DNA of 17,808 nucleotides from Deltaproteobacteria bacterium. GTDB lineage: Bacteria; Myxococcota; Polyangia; Haliangiales; Haliangiaceae. This document shows, piece by piece, positions 1-6,491 of this stretch (positions are counted from its first letter, which is position 1; each line of letters opens with the position of its first letter). The notes under the pieces are model-generated. The model ran no database searches. It was given only the letters and a program-made list of their open reading frames with translations, and was not told the DNA's origin. The stretch spans positions 1 to 17,808 of the forward strand of contig JAGSPR010000134.1 of the NCBI GenBank assembly GCA_018262455.1, given 5' to 3'. The position numbers and the translations under genes are program-made.

Positions 1-105
1 CACCTCGTGCTCGCACCGGGCCTCGCGATCCTGGTCTCCGTGATCGCGTTCAACCTGCTCGGCGAGGGCCTGCGCGCGACGTTCGACGGCAAGGAGCGCC
101 GGTGA
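1..105 (+). CDS. Peptide-type ABC transporter permease, DppC/OppC-like, C-terminal fragment
   Basis: Only the last 34 residues are present; the gene starts before the window. The fragment holds the end of a final membrane helix, with the motif PGLAILVSVIAFNLLGEGLR followed by a short basic tail. This is the usual ending of OppC/DppC-type permeases, where an AFNLLGDGLRD-like stretch closes the protein. Its TGA stop overlaps the GTG start of the substrate-binding protein (GTGA, 102-105), so the two genes are translationally coupled. With the downstream DppB-like permease it would form the membrane pore of a di/oligopeptide or nickel importer. The substrate cannot be deduced. No ATPase gene is visible, so those genes presumably lie upstream or elsewhere. 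Confidence 0.75.
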   Translation, partial: HLVLAPGLAILVSVIAFNLLGEGLRATFDGKERR

Positions 106-1754
106 GCGCCGCGGCCCTGGGGAGCGCCACGGCGCTGCGGATCGCCGTGCTCGCGGCCACCATCGGCTGCAACGCGCCCGATCGCGGACCGCAGTGGCGC
201 GAGACCGGCCAGGCGATCCCGCGCGACCACGGCACGTTGCGGTTCGCGACCAAGGACCGGATCATCAGCCTCGATCCGGCGATCGCATACGACGAAGTGT
301 CGCTGTACGCGCTGCATCACCTCGTCGACACGCTGCTCGACTACGAGCCGGGTGGCACGCGCCTGGTGCCGCGTCTCGCCGAGCGCTGGGAGGTCTCGGC
401 GGATGGGCTCGTGTATCGGTTCTGGCTGCGCGAGGGGCTGCGCTATGCCAGCGGCGAGCCGATCGTCGCCGCCGACGTCGAGCTCGGCCTCGAGCGGGCC
501 CTCGGGATGCCCGAGTCGCCGTTCGGCAGCTTCCTGACCGACGTCGCCGGTGCGCAGGACGTGCTCGCGGGCAAGGCACGCGCTTGCACGGGGATCACGG
601 CGATCAACGCGCGCGAGCTCGAGATCCGACTCGTCCGCCGCAACGCCGCGTTCCTCTACGTCCTGACGCTGCCGTTCACCGCGCCGCAGCGCGCCGACCA
701 CCTCGCCGCCGCGGGCGACCAGATCCGGAGCCAGCCGCTGGCCTCCGGTCCCTACGAGCTCGAGCGATGGGACGAAGGCCAGCGCCTCGTGCTCCGGCGC
801 AGCACGTCGGTGGAGCGCGGCGCGCGCGGACACTTCGACCGGATCATCCTGTACGAGAACGTGCCACGCGACACCCAGTTCCTGATGTTCGAACGCGGCG
901 AGCTCGACACCGCCGAGCGGCTCGCGGCCCCCGACTACCTGTGGGTCAAGACCCAGCCGGCGTGGGCGCCCTACGTGTTCTCGCAGCCGATGATGAACGT
1001 GTTCGGCTCGCGGATGAACGTCACCGTCAAGCCGTTCGATGACCGCCGCGTCCGCCAGGCCCTCAACTACGCCGTCGACAAGGGTCACATCGCCAAGCTG
1101 CTCAACGGGACTGCGATCCCGGCCCACGGCATGCTCCCGCCCGGCGTGCTCGGACGAGACGAGGGCCTCGCGCCCTACCCGCACGATCCCGCGAAGGCAC
1201 GCGCGCTGCTCCGCGAGGCCGGGTACCCCGACGGGTTCGCGGTCACCTACGTGACGCTCGCGGACGAGGAGGCCGAGAAGCTCGCGATCTCGCTCCAGCA
1301 CGATCTGGCGGAGATCGGGGTCCGAGTCGAGATCTCGCTGATGGCGCTCCCGACCTACAGCACGGCGGTGGGCAAGCCCGACGGCCCCGCGTTCTCGTTC
1401 ACGTCCTGGGCCGCCGACTTCCCGGATCCGACGAGCTTCCTCGACGCCCGGTTCCACTCGCGCGGGATCGCGACCGAGAACGCGAGCAACAACTCGTTCT
1501 ACACGCGCCCCGAGCTCGACCGGCTACTCGACGACGCGCGCGCCGAGCCCGACGTCACCAAGCGGGCGACGATGTACCGACGCGCCGAGCGCATCCTCTA
1601 CGACGACGCGCCGTGGATCTGGGGCTACCACCAGACGATGACCGAGGTCACCCAGCCATACATCCGCGACTACACGGTGCACCCGATCTGGCTGCGCGAC
1701 TTCACGACCGCGTGGCTCGATGTCGGCCCCGACGGAAAGCCGGTCCCGCGATGA
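102..1754 (+). CDS. ABC transporter substrate-binding lipoprotein, family 5 (DppA/OppA-like)
   Basis: This 550-residue protein is the extracytoplasmic binding component of a peptide/nickel-type importer. Length and layout fit the SBP_bac_5 family. The family signature lies around residues 86-130 (LVPRLAERWEVSADGL, then LREGLRYASGEP). A second conserved stretch, FDDRRVRQALNYAVDK, appears near residue 315. The N-terminus has a short hydrophobic segment ending in ATIGC, with Cys23 as a probable lipidation site. The lipobox is imperfect (Thr rather than Leu at -3), so lipidation is likely but not certain. The GTG start at 102 overlaps the upstream permease stop, and the stop overlaps the next permease start (ATGA at 1751-1754). 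Ligand specificity cannot be read from the sequence. Confidence 0.9.
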   Translation: MSAAALGSATALRIAVLAATIGCNAPDRGPQWRETGQAIPRDHGTLRFATKDRIISLDPAIAYDEVSLYALHHLVDTLLDYEPGGTRLVPRLAERWEVSADGLVYRFWLREGLRYASGEPIVAADVELGLERALGMPESPFGSFLTDVAGAQDVLAGKARACTGITAINARELEIRLVRRNAAFLYVLTLPFTAPQRADHLAAAGDQIRSQPLASGPYELERWDEGQRLVLRRSTSVERGARGHFDRIILYENVPRDTQFLMFERGELDTAERLAAPDYLWVKTQPAWAPYVFSQPMMNVFGSRMNVTVKPFDDRRVRQALNYAVDKGHIAKLLNGTAIPAHGMLPPGVLGRDEGLAPYPHDPAKARALLREAGYPDGFAVTYVTLADEEAEKLAISLQHDLAEIGVRVEISLMALPTYSTAVGKPDGPAFSFTSWAADFPDPTSFLDARFHSRGIATENASNNSFYTRPELDRLLDDARAEPDVTKRATMYRRAERILYDDAPWIWGYHQTMTEVTQPYIRDYTVHPIWLRDFTTAWLDVGPDGKPVPR

Positions 1755-2692
1755 CCGGATTCGTGGTGCGCCGGCTCGGCTGGGCCATCGTGGTCATCTG
1801 GTTCGTGGTCACGGCCACGTTCGCCCTGGTGACCGCGATCCCCGCCGATCCGGGCAAGGCGATGCTCGGACCGCACGCGACGCCCGAGTCGATCATCCGG
1901 GTCAAGGAGCTGTACTGCCTCGACGACAGCATGGTCGTCCGCTACGGCTGCTGGGTCCGCAACCTGGTCCATGGCGACCTCGGCGAGAGCCTGCGGAGCA
2001 AGCGCGCGGTCACCGCGATCCTCGCGGACCGCATCGGCCCGACGCTTACGCTCGCGCTCGCGGCCATCGTGCTGCAGCTCCTGATCGGCGTGCCGCTCGG
2101 GATCCTGGCCGCCTACCGCAAGGGCCGATGGCCCGATCACGGGGCGACGCTGCTGGGCCTGGTCGGCCAGAGCGCGCCGTCGTTCCTGGTCGGCACGCTC
2201 CTGCTCTATGTCGTGGCGTACCGCTGGGGCGTGCTGCCGATCGGAGGCTACGGCGAGGGGCTGTGGGATCGGCTGCGCCACCTCCTGCTGCCGGCCACGA
2301 CGCTCGCGACGGTGGGCGTCGCGTACTACGCGCGGATCGTCCGCAGCGAGCTCGGCGAGACGCTCGATCAGGACTACGTCCGCACGGCGCGCGCCAAGGG
2401 CGTGCCGGAGCGTTCGGTGGTCCTGCGCCACGCGCTGCGTCCCGCGCTCGGCCCGCTCGTCACGATCATGGGGCTCGACCTCGGCGTGCTCGTCGGAGGC
2501 GCCGTGGTCACGGAGTCGATCTTCGCGTGGCCGGGGCTCGGCGGCGAGCTGCTGCAGGCGATCCTCGATGTCGATATGCCCGTCATCCTCGGGATCGTGA
2601 TCGTCTCGGCCATCGCCATCGCGATCGCGAACCTGGCGGTCGATCTGATCCAGCTGTGGCTCGATCCGAGGCTCCGCACGCCTGCGACGTGA
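1751..2692 (+). CDS. Peptide-type ABC transporter permease, DppB/OppB-like
   Basis: This 313-residue integral membrane permease has about six helices: one at residues 9-30, then a periplasmic domain, then the BPD_transp_1 core. The DppB hallmark HGDLGESL follows the first loop (residues 74-81). The cytoplasmic EAA loop, which docks the ATPase, is at about 209-230 (YVRTARAKGVPERSVVLRHA). The conserved FAWPGLG lies near 258-264. ATG at 1751 was chosen because it overlaps the preceding stop by four bases and gives the usual N-terminus (MTGFVVRRLGW). The frame stays open upstream inside the previous gene, but that extension is not family-like. The operon order permease C, binding protein, permease B differs from the common A-B-C order. 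No further transporter gene follows. Confidence 0.92.
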   Translation: MTGFVVRRLGWAIVVIWFVVTATFALVTAIPADPGKAMLGPHATPESIIRVKELYCLDDSMVVRYGCWVRNLVHGDLGESLRSKRAVTAILADRIGPTLTLALAAIVLQLLIGVPLGILAAYRKGRWPDHGATLLGLVGQSAPSFLVGTLLLYVVAYRWGVLPIGGYGEGLWDRLRHLLLPATTLATVGVAYYARIVRSELGETLDQDYVRTARAKGVPERSVVLRHALRPALGPLVTIMGLDLGVLVGGAVVTESIFAWPGLGGELLQAILDVDMPVILGIVIVSAIAIAIANLAVDLIQLWLDPRLRTPAT

Positions 2693-2795
2693 ACGGCTGT
2701 CCGGATTCGCGGGAAGCAGCGCACCTGCGGCATAGGCGCGCATGATGCACTTCGATCGCGGTGTGCTCGCGGGGCCACGTCCATGTACCTGCGAT

Positions 2796-2812
2796 CTCTC
2801 CAGCGTGGAGAG
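2796..2812 (+). promoter_or_regulatory. Perfect 7-bp hairpin in the hpf leader
   Basis: CTCTCCA (2796-2802) and TGGAGAG (2806-2812) are exact reverse complements around a GCG loop. It lies in the 183-bp gap between the permease stop and the hibernation-factor start. No T-run follows, so it is not a standard intrinsic terminator. It may mark the end of the ABC transcript or structure the hpf leader. Confidence 0.4.
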
Positions 2813-2858
2813 CTCGCGTGTGTCAGCGGGGCGCGGTGTGCTGTGTTGTCACGCGAGC
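2812..2858 (+). promoter_or_regulatory. Long-loop 9-bp inverted repeat just upstream of the hpf Shine-Dalgarno
   Basis: GCTCGCGTG (2812-2820) and CACGCGAGC (2850-2858) are exact reverse complements, with a 29-nt loop. The stem ends four bases before the ribosome-binding sequence AAGGAGA (2862-2868). Folding in the mRNA could therefore affect translation initiation. Its first base is the last base of the neighbouring 7-bp hairpin, so the two could stack or compete. A regulatory role is inference; only the complementarity is observed. Confidence 0.35.
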
Positions 2859-2875
2859 CGCAAGGAGACACCCGG

Positions 2876-3292
2876 ATGCAGATCCCGACCGAGATCACGT
2901 TCAATCGCATCGAACACAGCGCCACCGTCGAGGCGTCGGTACGGAGATGGATCGCTCGCCTGGAACACCTCCACGATCGGATCACCAAGTGTGCCGTCAC
3001 GATCGCGCATCCACACAAGCACCATCGTCAGGGCGGCGAGTTCCACATCAAGGTGGTGCTCGACATCCCCGGTGGAGAGATCGTCGCCACGCACATCGGC
3101 CATCACGAGGACATCTACGTCGCGGTGGCCGATGCGTTCCGCGCCGCGCGGCGGCAACTCCAGAACCACGTCGACATGAAGCGCGGCGACGTGAAGACCC
3201 ACCTCGTCGAACGCACGGGTCACATCGGCGCGAACGTCGCGAAGCACCGCGCCGACGTCGACCTCGAAGGCGCACCGGATCGGAGATCGTAA
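2876..3292 (+). CDS. Ribosome hibernation factor, HPF/RaiA family
   Basis: This 138-residue protein resembles the HPF/RaiA (S30AE) fold: an N-terminal beta strand (MQIPTEITF), a helix with RRWIARLEHLHDRI, paired strands with CAVTIAHPHKHH and FHIKVVLDIPGGEIVA, then DIYVAVADAFRAARRQL and a basic segment. Such proteins bind the small ribosomal subunit in stationary phase and silence translation. ATG at 2876 is preceded by a strong AAGGAGA eight bases upstream; the frame is open further upstream but without coding character. In related proteins as I recall them, the GDVKxH segment often leads into a cold-shock domain. Here only about 30 residues without that domain follow. It is transcribed alone, after the ABC operon. 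Confidence 0.8.
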   Translation: MQIPTEITFNRIEHSATVEASVRRWIARLEHLHDRITKCAVTIAHPHKHHRQGGEFHIKVVLDIPGGEIVATHIGHHEDIYVAVADAFRAARRQLQNHVDMKRGDVKTHLVERTGHIGANVAKHRADVDLEGAPDRRS

Positions 3293-3299
3293 CCGTCCA

Positions 3300-4727
3300 T
3301 CACGGCAAGGACGAGATCTCCCCTGATACTCTCGTGGCATGAACCGCATCTCCCTGATCCTGTGCTCGTTCCTGGTGCTCGGTTGCGGCAAGAGCGCCGA
3401 AGAGCAGATCCGTGACGACGTCGACAAGGAGGTGGCCAAGGCAACAGACAACCCGGCTCCACCGCCCGAGACCAAGGCGGTGCCGGATGTGCCCAAGAAG
3501 GAGAAGCCGCCCGCGGATCCCGAACCGACCACGCCCGAGGAGATCGACATCGCGCGCAAGAAGGCGATGATCGAGGGCCGCGACAAGGACGTCATCAAGT
3601 ACTGCGAGCAGGGCAAGCTCGATGACAAGACCGACGCCCAGGTCTACATGGGTTGCACGCTCGCGGCCTGCCGGATCGCCGTCGAGCGCGAGGTCCTCGC
3701 GCCCGGGCCGCTTCTTCTTGTGGACCCCGAGCTCCGCCAGCTTCTTGCGCAACGTGTTGCGGTTGAGGCCCAGGATCGCCGCGGCCTTGAGCTGGTTGCC
3801 ACCGGTGTGCGCGAGCACGAGGTCGAACAGCGGGCGCTCGACCCGAGCGAGGACCTTGTCGTAGAGGTCGTGGATCGGATAGCCGTCGATGCGCGCGAGC
3901 AGCTCGGAGAGCTTGGACTTCACCATCTCCTCGAACGCGAGGTCCTCGAGAGGAACCCGGGTCGCCACGGTGGGCAGCACCTCGTCGACGTCTCCCGCTT
4001 CGATCTTGCCGCGGACCACCCGGACCACGAGGCGGCGCGCGATCGACTTGAGCTCGGCGACGTTCCCCGGCCATGGGTACTCGGCGAGCCGGGTGATCGC
4101 GCGACTCGACACCGTCGGCCGGATGCGCGCGACCTCGGCGGAGTAGTGCTTGATCCAGCGCTCGAACAGCGCGGGCAGATCGTCGAGCCGGTTGCGCAAG
4201 GGCGGCACCTCGATCCGGCGTGGCCGGAACAGCTCGTAGAGCTCGCGCGAGACGATCGACGCCTCGACGGCGCGCTCGAGATCGAGATCCGCGGTCGCGA
4301 CCACCTGGACGTCGAAGACCTCGCCGCCATCGCGTGCCGTCCGGCGATCCCGGATCGCGCGCTTGAGGGTGCGCTGCGACGGCCCTGACAGGTCGCTCAC
4401 ATCCTTGACCAGCAGCGTGCCGCCGCTCGCCGAGCGCAGGGCACGGCGGGCGCGCTCGCAGGGCCCATCCTTGACCGCCTCGCTCTCGGAGCGCGCCGAG
4501 CACGGCGCATCCTCGAACGTCGGCCGCACGGCGATGAACCGGGCGGCGGTGCGCGGGCCGTGCTGGTGCAGCACGCGCGCGACGAGCTCGCGGCCGGTGC
4601 CGTGCTCACCGCAGATCAGCACGGGCGCATCGCCATCGGCATACTCGTCGACGGCAGCGATCACCGCGCGCATCGCGACGCTCTCGGCGACCAGGAAGTC
4701 TTTCGCCTTCAGGGACCCGCGTAGCAT
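3300..4727 (-). CDS. NtrC/Fis-type regulator with degenerate sigma-54 ATPase domain; C-terminal run-on
   Basis: The product would be 475 residues; only about the first 342 look native. The AAA+ domain of sigma-54 activators is recognisable: GEHGTGRE at 40-47 (Walker A, with Arg for the key Lys), GGTLLVKDV at 102-110 (Walker B position, canonical GGTLFLDEI), and WPGNVAEL at 219-226. The GAFTGA loop that contacts sigma-54 is absent. A Fis-type helix-turn-helix lies at 307-334 (GGNQLKAAAILGLNRNTLRK). No receiver or FHA domain precedes the AAA+ region. ATP-driven sigma-54 activation is therefore unlikely; it probably acts as a DNA-binding regulator. After KKKRPG (336-342) no stop occurs, and the frame continues antisense through the lipoprotein gene to 3300. 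It abuts dusB with no gap. Confidence 0.8.
   Translation of the reverse strand: MLRGSLKAKDFLVAESVAMRAVIAAVDEYADGDAPVLICGEHGTGRELVARVLHQHGPRTAARFIAVRPTFEDAPCSARSESEAVKDGPCERARRALRSASGGTLLVKDVSDLSGPSQRTLKRAIRDRRTARDGGEVFDVQVVATADLDLERAVEASIVSRELYELFRPRRIEVPPLRNRLDDLPALFERWIKHYSAEVARIRPTVSSRAITRLAEYPWPGNVAELKSIARRLVVRVVRGKIEAGDVDEVLPTVATRVPLEDLAFEEMVKSKLSELLARIDGYPIHDLYDKVLARVERPLFDLVLAHTGGNQLKAAAILGLNRNTLRKKLAELGVHKKKRPGREDLALDGDPAGRERATHVDLGVGLVIELALLAVLDDVLVAALDHRLLARDVDLLGRGRFGIRGRLLLLGHIRHRLGLGRWSRVVCCLGHLLVDVVTDLLFGALAATEHQERAQDQGDAVHATRVSGEISSLP
3339..3707 (+). pseudogene. Small acidic/lysine-rich lipoprotein gene lacking its own 3' end
   Basis: Translation from ATG 3339 gives a lipoprotein signal with lipobox LVLGC (Cys16), then a charged, proline-rich stretch rich in Lys, Glu and Asp. 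A small domain follows with KDVIKYCEQGKL and YMGCTLAACRI (about residues 83-113). The coding pattern fits this frame to about 3677-3707. Beyond that the frame stays open to 4388, but it reads the antisense strand of the regulator gene, and third positions stop favouring G/C (CTT repeats from 3711). In myxobacterial lipoproteins of this style I would expect a few dozen more residues and a stop; these are absent. Either a deletion or an assembly join removed the end. Function unknown. It could still express a chimeric protein of 349 residues. Confidence 0.5.
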
Positions 4728-5810
4728 CTACGCGGCCTCGTCACCGGACGCCGCGGTCTCGCCGAAGTTGCCATCGACCTCGTCGCGATCGTTGGTCCGC
4801 AGCTCGGGCGCGAGGCCGAGTCGGCTCTGGCGTTCGATCAGCTGCCCGAAGTAGTCCTCGACGAGTGCCCGGGCGGTGGCAAGGTCGGGCGTCTCCCAGA
4901 CGCGCAACCGCAACGAGTTGCAGCCGTACAGACCGCGCGCGTACCAGGCGCACGCCTTGCGGACCTCGTGCAGCGTACGCGGCCCGTTCTTGAGCTGCTC
5001 GATGAGGTCGACGTGGCGGCGAAACACGGTGAGCCGCTCGGCGAGCCCGGGCTGCCCCGGGTCGGGACGCCCGGCCGTGACCTCGCGCAGCCGCGCGAAC
5101 AGCCAGGGGTTCCCGAGCGCGCCGCGCCCGATCATCACCGCGTCGCAGCCGGTCTGCTCGCGCATCCGGAGGTAGCCCTCGACGTCGATCACGTCGCCGT
5201 TGCCGACCACCGGGATGTGAGACGGCACCGCGTCGCGCACCAGCTTGATGATGTCCGGATCGCTCTTGCCGGAGAACCCTTGCGTGCGGGTGCGCCCGTG
5301 GACGGTGATCATCTTCGCGCCGGCCTCGACCAGCGCGCACGCGAACTCGGGGGCGTTGCGGTTGTCCTGGTTCCAGCCAGCGCGATGCTTGACCGTGACC
5401 GGGATGTGCGCCGGCACCGCGCGGACCACCGCACGGACCAGCGTCTGGGCGATCGCCGGCTCGCGCATGAGGGCGGAGCCACACTCCCCGGCGACGACGC
5501 GCTTGGCGGGGCAACCCATGTTGATGTCGACCAGCGAGGCGCCGATCGAGACCGCCATCCGCGCCGCGTCCTCCATCATCGACTCTTCGCGGCCGAAGAT
5601 CTGGACGCCGAACTTGCGACCATCGAGCGATGCGGTGAGCTTGCCCGTGGTCTTCTTGTCGCCGGCCGAGAGGGCGTGCGCCGAGAGGAATTCGGTGATC
5701 GTGAAGCCGACCCCGAACTCCTCGCACACGGTCCGGAACGGGAGGTCGGTGACGGCGGCCATCGGTGCCAGCAGGACCGGCGTGTCGATAGTGAGATCCC
5801 CGATCCGCAT
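4728..5810 (-). CDS. dusB: tRNA-dihydrouridine synthase, DusB family
   Basis: This FMN-dependent enzyme reduces specific uridines in tRNA to dihydrouridine. The 360-residue product has the full TIM-barrel signature: LLAPMAAVTDLPFR near the N-terminus (13-26), NMGCPAKRV with the catalytic Cys100, a KHRAGW segment, HGRTRTQGFSGKSD, the GNGDV phosphate-binding strand and IGRGALGNPWLF. The C-terminal helical domain follows. It is slightly longer than typical because of an acidic tail (about 25 residues). ATG at 5810 is preceded by GGAGG six bases upstream. It lies 43 bp after mobA and directly abuts the regulator gene downstream, so it is probably cotranscribed with both. Dus-regulator pairing recalls the dusB-fis arrangement of other proteobacteria, but the regulator here is a different protein. 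Confidence 0.93.
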   Translation of the reverse strand: MRIGDLTIDTPVLLAPMAAVTDLPFRTVCEEFGVGFTITEFLSAHALSAGDKKTTGKLTASLDGRKFGVQIFGREESMMEDAARMAVSIGASLVDINMGCPAKRVVAGECGSALMREPAIAQTLVRAVVRAVPAHIPVTVKHRAGWNQDNRNAPEFACALVEAGAKMITVHGRTRTQGFSGKSDPDIIKLVRDAVPSHIPVVGNGDVIDVEGYLRMREQTGCDAVMIGRGALGNPWLFARLREVTAGRPDPGQPGLAERLTVFRRHVDLIEQLKNGPRTLHEVRKACAWYARGLYGCNSLRLRVWETPDLATARALVEDYFGQLIERQSRLGLAPELRTNDRDEVDGNFGETAASGDEAA

Positions 5811-5827
5811 CAGGGCCTCCTATACCG

Positions 5828-5855
5828 GATCGGGGGCGGCAAGAAAACCCCGATC
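5828..5855 (-). other. Stem-loop in the mobA-dusB junction
   Basis: GATCGGGG (5828-5835) and CCCCGATC (5848-5855) form a perfect 8-bp stem with a 12-base loop. It covers the spacer and touches the mobA stop codon. No T-run follows on the minus strand, and dusB starts about 18 bases downstream. It is more likely an mRNA structure between cotranscribed genes than a full terminator. Confidence 0.4.
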
Positions 5856-6474
5856 AGCGCGCGCCCTCAGGTCCCCGGCTGGACGCGTCGAGGTCCGCGG
5901 GTGCATTGACATTCCACAGCACTCGCAGCGCCGGATCGATCGCCCGAACCTCGGCTTCCTCGATCCACTCGACGCGCAGCCCCTCGTCGGTCAGCAGGCG
6001 CGAGGCCTTGCGTCGACCGGTCGCGAGACAGCGCGCGACCGCGGGTGAACAAGGCGCGCATCGCAGCAGACAGAACAGTGGCTCGGGCAGGTCTCCGATC
6101 CGGATCCCCACCGCATCGACCTCGTCGCCGCGTCGCGCCAGCACGAGGTCGACCAGCGCACCGGTGATGAACGGCATGTCCCCCGCGACGACGAGCAGCC
6201 ACGGGGTCGTCGCGGCGGCCAGGCCGGCAGCGATGCCCGCGAGCGGCCCGCCATCGCTGACCGCATCGGCCACCGTGTGGAAGCCGGCAAGCTCGCGCGG
6301 CGAGGACACCACGAGGGCGCTGGTCCTCGGGCGCAGCACCGTGACCTGGCGGTCGAAGATCGTGCGGCCCTCGATCACGAGCTCGCGCTTGTCGATGCCG
6401 CCGAGACGCGTCGCGCGGCCTCCGGCGAGGATCAACGCCGTGACATCAGGTGTCACTTCGGGCGTGTGGTTCAT
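5854..6474 (-). CDS. mobA: Molybdenum cofactor guanylyltransferase (MobA-like)
   Basis: The 206-residue protein has the nucleotidyltransferase fold of MobA, which attaches GMP to molybdopterin to make the guanine dinucleotide cofactor. The nucleotide-binding signature LAGGRATRLGGIDK is at residues 16-29. DGGPLAGI (74-81) and VAGDMPF (96-102, metal-binding Asp) follow. NVNAPADLD near the C-terminus matches the family's NINTPEDL ending. Length is normal for MobA. No other molybdopterin-synthesis gene is in the window, so it may equally be a MobA/MocA-type transferase of other specificity. It starts 17 bp after the upstream gene's stop; no clear Shine-Dalgarno is visible, suggesting coupling to the preceding gene. 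Confidence 0.85.
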   Translation of the reverse strand: MNHTPEVTPDVTALILAGGRATRLGGIDKRELVIEGRTIFDRQVTVLRPRTSALVVSSPRELAGFHTVADAVSDGGPLAGIAAGLAAATTPWLLVVAGDMPFITGALVDLVLARRGDEVDAVGIRIGDLPEPLFCLLRCAPCSPAVARCLATGRRKASRLLTDEGLRVEWIEEAEVRAIDPALRVLWNVNAPADLDASSRGPEGAR

Positions 6475-6491
6475 GAGGGGCGCGATCGGGG

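Noticed and set aside
1670..2743. A 357-codon frame on the - strand opposite the DppB-like permease
   Set aside because: Its composition is Arg/Asp/Glu/His-rich and featureless, while the + strand encodes a clear permease.
3707..4388. The distal part of the lipoprotein frame as a genuine protein domain
   Set aside because: It is antisense to the AAA+ and helix-turn-helix motifs of the regulator, and the G/C third-position bias is lost. It is treated as run-on after the junction.
4968..5909. A 313-codon + strand frame opposite dusB
   Set aside because: It is a shadow of dusB, which has its catalytic cysteine motif and flavin-binding segments. The shadow has no motif.
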